A stretch of DNA of 60,000 nucleotides from Antedon mediterranea (lineage: Eukaryota > Echinodermata > Crinoidea > Comatulida > Antedonidae): positions 14,986,501 to 15,046,500 of the forward strand of contig NC_092671.1 of assembly GCF_964355755.1 (NCBI RefSeq), read 5' to 3'. This document shows positions 54,284 through 60,000 of the stretch, piece by piece. Under the pieces are notes generated by a model. It did not search any database and was not told the DNA's origin. It was given only the letters and a program-made list of their open reading frames with translations. The position numbers were made by a program, and so were the translations under genes. Each line of letters begins with the position of its first letter. Positions within the stretch are counted from its first letter, which is position 1.

Positions 54284-57200
54284 GTTAGTGGAATAAATTT
54301 AAAGCTTTTACTGGTGGTGGCATCGTGCTACAGTCATTTTAATATTGAAAACCGAAAGATAATTGTTTGTGTCATGCAGAACATGTTTGTAAAGTCAAAA
54401 TAGTGTAAATAAAATACTACAAATAGCAATGGTTACTTTACAGTTAATGCAAGTATGCATACTGTACAGTGGGTATACTGACATTGTGTTATATAGTAAG
54501 CACAGTACCCCCTACATGGAGAGTGTTTAATTCATTAATAATGTATACAATACTGTACATAGTATAGTAGACAAACCCATAGTATAGTAGACAAACCCAT
54601 AGTATAGTAGACAAACCCATAGTATAGTAGACAAACCCATAGTATAGTAGACAAACCCATAGTATAGTAGACAAACCCATAGTATAGTAGACAAACCCAT
54701 AGTATAGTAGACAAACCCATAGTATAGTAGACAAACCCATAGTATAGTAGACAAACCCATAGTATAGTAGACAAACCCATAGTATAGTAGACAAACCCAT
54801 AGTATAGTAGACAAACCCATAGTATAGTAGACCAACCCATAGTATAGTAGACAAACCCATAATTAGCAATCATCAAAACTTGACCTCAAGATTTAGGGCC
54901 TACAGTAATAAATATATACTAGTAATGCTACATTTTCATTTTTCTTGGGCATAAATTATTATTTATAATCATGATTCCTTGACTGCTTTAATACTAACTG
55001 TACTGCAAATAACTTGACTTCCTATTCATGGATGAGTCACTATTATAAAACCCCTATGCAGGCTTTGCTGTTGACGTACATGTATTGTACAATGAATTTA
55101 TGTTATTGATTAATACTCAGGAAGACTTTGTCATAAAAGAAATTTAATGTACTGTATAAAATGGGAAAAAATGATTGCATAATAAAAATATTAATGTAAT
55201 ATTTGTAGTGTTATTTCACAATAATATGGTAATGATTATTAGCATTACTGTATACTGTACTGTACAGTAGTAAGTTTGTATTCTGAACAGCCTATTTAAA
55301 ATGTAATTATTATATTTAATGATATTTGCTGTGAATGATGTATTCCTTTTGACTTAAGTCCATTTTGTGTTTTGTTGACTAGGACTCAATTGGTGTGTTC
55401 CATTTTGGCCATGTTTTAAACTAAATGAATCATATATTATTTCCTATGTAGCATGTGACCTTAGCTGAACTACTAGATGAAGATGATGTTTTGCAAGAAT
55501 GTAAAGCACAGAATAGGAAGCTCATTGAATTGTAAGTGACCAGGATAGACATTATTCTATCCCCAAGAATAATTTCCATAAATAGAATTTATACTTTTTC
55601 AACATGTTATTGTTACAGTAGAGTGATAATAAAAAATTGATTCTCCATATGCAACACGATTTGAAACTACACCAAATGAACTGTTCAATGTATTAAGGTT
55701 TTATGCAAATTACTATACCATCATGAGTTATTTCATTTATTTATTTGACATCATGTCCTGTGACCCCAAAAGCAACAGAGGCACCATAACATGATATGTA
55801 TGGGGGGCCCCAGAAATTATGTTTTCCATTAAGATTCATGGTAGGATATGGTTACAGTACCCGTGGCCGTGGTTAATCTATAAGTCATTATAATGAACTG
55901 CAACAATTTGTTTAGTAAATTGCCTATTCTCCATGCATAGTACCACATGCTAGACAGACAAACTAAATTTTTTGTATACAGTGTGTACCCTATTAGTATT
56001 TGTGTGGTAAATCTGGTTAATGTGTATTATTGTCACTTTAAGCAAATATTAAATAAAATTTAAATCTTTTAGTCTTACAAGAACAGATATTATGCAGGAG
56101 ATGTTAACTATGGTTACAGAAGAACCAGAAGAAGATGTTGAAGAAAAGCTACGCTACAAACATCCAAATATGGCATGTGAGCTTTTATCATCTGATGTGT
56201 ATCAAATAGTAGATAAATTGGCAGATACAGAGGTGAGATTTTCCCAAACCATAACATTCATATTTTCTATCTTTGTTTTGTTTGTTATACAACATTCATC
56301 CCGAAATTAGCAAATTTGGTTTAGGCCCACCAAACCATGCAGCGGAGTCCAGCAGGGTAACTCATGACTCTTCCAAATGTGACTCTGTTCTCCAACCTTA
56401 TCCTAGAAGTTCCACCACCAGAACAATGGTCTAGGAAAGCCTTGAACCAGTTTCGATTTAATATCTTTATTTTGTGTTGCCCTGCCTTAACCCACTTGGC
56501 CATTGGACTCAATCATTGTTCAATCTTGGTCATTGTTGATATTGAAATTGCAACAATCTGCCAACCACACTAATGGGTTTATTGTCTTCATTCTACTAGA
56601 TAAGAGTGGATGTCCTAAGTGTTGAGTGTGTAATATGACATTTTATTTACAATTCATTTTCATCCATTGTTATCTGTCATTAACTCCTTGTAATATTAAC
56701 TAAGCAACTCTTTGATCTGTCAATATGATAATTGCTATTTCATGTTGCGTACTATTATTGACCCAGAAACTTATTAAACCTAGATTTCCTAATTACCTGA
56801 AAGATCCCATTTGTGTATGTATAATATGCATTGATCTTTCATCAAGGCAAACAACCTCTAGTGCACAATTAGACTTCAAGCCATTCTTATTCAAAACATG
56901 TATTTGGAACATAAAGAATCGATTATCAAATACAGAAATACGCAATTACTGTATGTTCTGTATAACTGATATAAATATATATATATTATTCTTTTGTAAA
57001 ATAAAAATGATTTAAAGTGTGCGTATAAAATTATTTTATTTCTATCACATGTTTTTTAGTCAATGAAACAAATTCATCCAAATGTTCTAGTTTGCAACAA
57101 AAAAATGTAGGTTATCCACAGTACAGTAGTATAATGCGATTTATTGAATAACACTTGAGTAACAGTATTTCATACTTGCAATAAGTACATGTTGTCTTAA

Positions 57201-59675
57201 TGCTAAGTTGGTAAAGGTACGCATGTATTTGCAGTAGGTGCTATAGCAAGTTTTACTCAATATTCAATTTGGAAACCATTGATGCTTGATTGTAATATAG
57301 ACGATTGGTGCATTGACTTGTTAGAGAGGAAGTGGGTAGTTTACTAGTAAGAGCTATGAGTCATCTGGCTGGTAACTACCCTAAGTAATCCACTACAACT
57401 TGTTAAAGCTTGCATTGCAAACAGTTAGTTTGAACTATTCTGGTTCTCTACTGACATTTAAAATTGTGAAATGTGTTCATTTTGATAATTATAATGCAAT
57501 TTTAAGAGGATTCTAAATGTGTAATAACTGTTAAAAGGATCCACAGTACACTATACAATGAATACTGTATAACATAAACATGACTATTTTAAACCCAACA
57601 CCAACTGACATATCAGGTGCTGTATATGGAGCTGGGGTCCCTTTAGGCATTTGAAATCAGCAATGCTGACTCTTTCTTATGGCAGCCCCTGCATCTAGTA
57701 TCTGCCTCAGATGTATTGGCCCATGCCTTTCTTCTGGTCAAGGTGGGCACTGGACGAGAGAAGCCCTTGATCAATGTTGGGACCAATCAAGGTGCTTTAA
57801 ACAGTCCTGGCTTTGTTTGTATCAAACCTGTTAGTGGCGGTAATTATCGCTGTTGGTTTCGATTGAATAAAATGAAAAAATTGAGGCCTGGGATAAAATT
57901 GTATTGACATATGTGCAGTTTCTTCATCCATTTCACACGTAATGTACTGTATGTGTCGTAAATGATATAGTGTTGTTCACTTAACAAATATGCTTATGAA
58001 AATGCATTTCAATTATTCAACTTCTTAGCTAAGCATAACAAGTTTTATACAGCATGTACTGGACATTCATTGCACTTGACTTATTTGATTATAACAAATT
58101 ACTTAATTTTATATTTATAATTTTATATTTTTCAGTCTCTGTCAAATCAACTGTGGAGTTTCCTTGACAAAGAATCACCCTTGAATCCACTTTTAGCAAG
58201 TTTCTTTAGCAAAGTTATCTCAATCCTAATTACAAGGCGGCCCGAGACGGTTGTGGAAAAAATTAAAAACAAGGAAAACTGTATTGGCGTTTTTCTGAAG
58301 CATTTTGGTACGTCTGCAATTATGGACCTTCTACTAAGGCTTGTCACTTGCATAGAAGTTCCAGAACTTAGGAATGACTTTTTAGAAGTAAGTGAACTAC
58401 TCTATTATCAATATTGTTTTACCATTTTTGGCACCCACTCTAGGAGTGCATTCAGGCTTATTTACCTGTGTAAATTGGTGACTTAATTTATCCATGAGGC
58501 CACCATAAAGCCATTGTTAAATGCATAAAGATACCAAAAATAAAACAATAATATTTAATTACCAGACATTTCTACAGTCTTCTTGATATATCTGTAATAC
58601 AAAAATGATTAATTATTTCCTGAGCATTTTTTCCTTGTTTCACTTACCATGGGCTAAAAATAAACTGTTTTATGAATATTGTAAATCTTAAAATCCTTTT
58701 GTATGGCATTGTTGGATTCTACCGGACTTAAAATAATCTTTGGTTTTATGGAATATGCCGTATTCAGAGCGAAAACATTGTTATTTTTTGTAATTTAGTT
58801 TCATCACTAATAATATGTAAACAAAAATAAATTATCTGAATGTTACCATGAATGTTAAATAGAGGTTTCAAATTGCAAGTGTTCTCAATGTACTTAGTAT
58901 AAAGTACAAAATTATGTCAGAGTAGGTCAAACAACTGATTGATTACTCAAATCTCTTATGCAAAGCTACTCCACAGTAGTTAAATACAATTATCATTATA
59001 CATATTTTTAAAATGTTGGCTTTGCCTTTTGTTGTACTGTGTTTTAAAAATGTTATGCTTTTCATTTAGTGGTTAACGAATCAGAAACTTATACAACGTC
59101 TGGTAGATCAAGTGGATCCAGAAGAAGATGATAATAAACACAGCAACGCATCACAAGCTATTGTCGATATCATTCGCCTTACAAGAGAACACATGTCCCA
59201 ATTACAGGAAAGCGCTGAGGTGGATCCTTTATTGAGTACAATAGAAAAGTAAGATTTTATAGGATATTTTAAAACTTCTAGAGAGTCAACTAAGCGAAAA
59301 TGAAGTTAACTGGGCAGGGACTCCACCTTAAAATGGCCATTTTATTTAATAAAATTAATCTATAATAATGTGAAGAACCACAAAAAATAAAAATAATTTT
59401 TTTATATTATATATACATTATATTGTAATTAATAACATGAATAATGTCTTGGTAAAAATCTTAAAGTATGTGTTTCTACAGCTATGTAGTTGTGTCCTGC
59501 GATGTGAAAACCCTATTCTCTCAGAGCCATCTTCTAACATTTTCAATGTTTGCGTTTTCAGGGAAGAAACTGTAGCAGAACTTCTTGAACATATGTTTCA
59601 TGAAAAGAAGTCAGAATCTGCTTTAACTAATGGTGTTACAATTTTATTGGCACTCTTGGAATTCAGAAAGTCAGG
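54224..59675 (+). CDS. PPP6R3: Protein phosphatase 6 regulatory subunit (SAPS family), first six coding exons
   Basis: A regulatory subunit that binds the PP6 catalytic subunit through its SAPS domain and directs it in the cytoplasm and nucleus. Exons 54224-54283, 55452-55531, 56073-56232, 58136-58387, 59070-59248 and 59562-59675 join in phase to 281 residues, beginning [20 protein letters not shown]. Conserved blocks include [84 protein letters not shown] and [10 protein letters not shown], all characteristic of PPP6R/SAPS proteins. The family is usually 800-950 residues, so the gene continues past the right edge. Vertebrates have three paralogues; invertebrates usually one, so the symbol is a family-level label. 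Confidence 0.93.
54284..55451. other. PPP6R coding intron 1
   Basis: About 1.2 kb, holding the 20-bp minisatellite at 54561-54860 and many TACAGTA/TACTGTA words. No gene. Confidence 0.8.
54561..54860 (+). repeat. 20-bp minisatellite, 15 copies
   Basis: Fifteen head-to-tail copies of AGTATAGTAGACAAACCCAT covering exactly 300 bp. Only one base change was seen (ACC for ACA in the fourteenth copy). Near-perfect identity means recent expansion, so copy number is probably polymorphic. Because 20 is not a multiple of 3, it is open in all three minus-strand frames, giving spurious readings. Confidence 0.97.
55452..55531 (+). CDS. PPP6R3: PPP6R coding exon 2
   Basis: Acceptor ATGTAG, donor GTAAGT, phase 0 to 2. 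Encodes [20 protein letters not shown] and NRKLIE, near-identical to vertebrate proteins. Confidence 0.93.
55532..56072. other. PPP6R coding intron 2
   Basis: About 540 bp. No recognisable feature besides TACAGTA words. Confidence 0.7.
56073..56232 (+). CDS. PPP6R3: PPP6R coding exon 3
   Basis: Acceptor TTTTAG, donor GTGAGA, phase 2 to 0. Encodes [20 protein letters not shown] and ELLSSDV; the exon begins by completing a Phe codon. Confidence 0.93.
56233..58135. other. PPP6R coding intron 3 with two GC-richer blocks
   Basis: About 1.9 kb. Blocks at about 56320-56560 and 57590-57900 have higher GC and open readings unlike the surrounding AT-rich intron, but no splice pairing or known domain. 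They may be repeat copies or unrecognised exons of something else. Confidence 0.5.
58136..58387 (+). CDS. PPP6R3: PPP6R coding exon 4
   Basis: Acceptor TTTCAG, donor GTAAGT, 84 codons, phase 0 to 0. Holds [18 protein letters not shown] and [17 protein letters not shown], the core of the SAPS helical repeat. Confidence 0.95.
58388..59069. other. PPP6R coding intron 4
   Basis: About 680 bp AT-rich intron; nothing recognisable. Confidence 0.7.
59070..59248 (+). CDS. PPP6R3: PPP6R coding exon 5
   Basis: Acceptor ATTTAG, donor GTAAGA, phase 0 to 2. Encodes [12 protein letters not shown], an acidic loop, [19 protein letters not shown] and VDPLLSTIE. Confidence 0.95.
59249..59561. other. PPP6R coding intron 5
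   Basis: About 310 bp AT-rich intron; nothing recognisable. Confidence 0.7.
59562..59675 (+). CDS. PPP6R3: PPP6R coding exon 6 (last seen)
   Basis: Acceptor TTTCAG, donor GTGAGT, phase 2 to 2. Encodes [18 protein letters not shown] and [14 protein letters not shown]. The gene runs on past the window. Confidence 0.92.
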
Positions 59676-60000
59676 GTGAGTTATGAAATTCTGGAAGCTG
59701 AAATTACTCTTTACCTAAATGTGACTTTTCATTGAATCATTGAAAATAAATCTGAAATTCATCAATTTACAAATGACTAATTACAGTACATTTTGTAATA
59801 TTGGGACTTGCTGTGATCTCGTTATTATATAATTAATAATTATATAATTAATCTAATTTTAATTTACTTAAAATTATATACATTTTAGTTAATGTAAATA
59901 ATTTTCTTGAATAGTTTATAAAAAGTCCATATTTGTATTATTTTGCCCATTTTAAAATGATTACTAACAGTAGTAGGCCTTCTTATGTGGACTTTTACAG
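59676..60000. other. PPP6R intron 6, cut by window edge
   Basis: AT-rich intron sequence following the GTGAGT donor; one AGGCCT palindrome near the edge. The window may end close to the next acceptor (TTTTACAG at the last bases). Confidence 0.6.

Noticed and set aside
54561-54860. CRISPR-like regular repeat array
   Set aside because: Units are contiguous without spacers and the context is a eukaryotic intron.
54489-54876. Three overlapping minus-strand readings of [15 protein letters not shown] repeats
   Set aside because: Produced by a 20-bp minisatellite that has no stop in any of three frames; it lies in an intron of PPP6R.

Overview
This window looks like nuclear DNA of a marine invertebrate deuterostome, most likely an echinoderm or close relative. 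The grounds are AT-rich sequence, long introns with canonical GT-AG signals, animal signalling and chromatin genes, many transposon relics, and a striking excess of the palindrome TAGGCCTA. The species assignment is inference; the genes were read by assembling exons by hand, using splice sites and codon phase.

Three genes can be supported. (1) About 3.0-33.9 kb, minus strand: a receptor tyrosine kinase assembled from 15 phase-consistent exons. It has a signal peptide split by an intron, a single 5.5-kb exon coding about 1,835 residues of Thr/Asp/Val-rich low-complexity ectodomain, four Cys-bearing fibronectin-III-like domains, one transmembrane helix, and a kinase domain with all key catalytic motifs. 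Its last exon(s) lie beyond the left edge. (2) 39.5-42.0 kb, minus strand: a complete five-exon SINHCAF/FAM60A gene, a subunit of the SIN3-HDAC corepressor. (3) 54.2 kb to the right edge, plus strand: the first six coding exons of a SAPS-domain regulatory subunit of protein phosphatase 6. No operon-like linkage is expected, and none is seen.

The rest is intron and intergenic DNA shaped by mobile elements. Intron 14 of the kinase gene (15 kb) holds a 4.2-kb foldback element (5.49-9.73 kb) with long inverted arms, internal tandem repeats and a broken passenger gene. A second foldback element (46.8-51.1 kb) lies between SINHCAF and PPP6R and is distantly related in its inner sequence. Both carry repeated AGGTCA-type DR1 motifs. 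A TA-flanked MITE sits inside the second element. Another MITE (34.6-35.5 kb) contains a tRNA-derived dimeric SINE with a perfect 17-bp target duplication.

The most notable small feature is a well-formed type I hammerhead ribozyme in kinase intron 13 (19.03-19.08 kb), lying in the same orientation as the kinase transcript. The giant ectodomain exon is itself unusual: a TDTV-like unit is built into about 120-codon repeats, which are arranged in a roughly 345-codon super-repeat.
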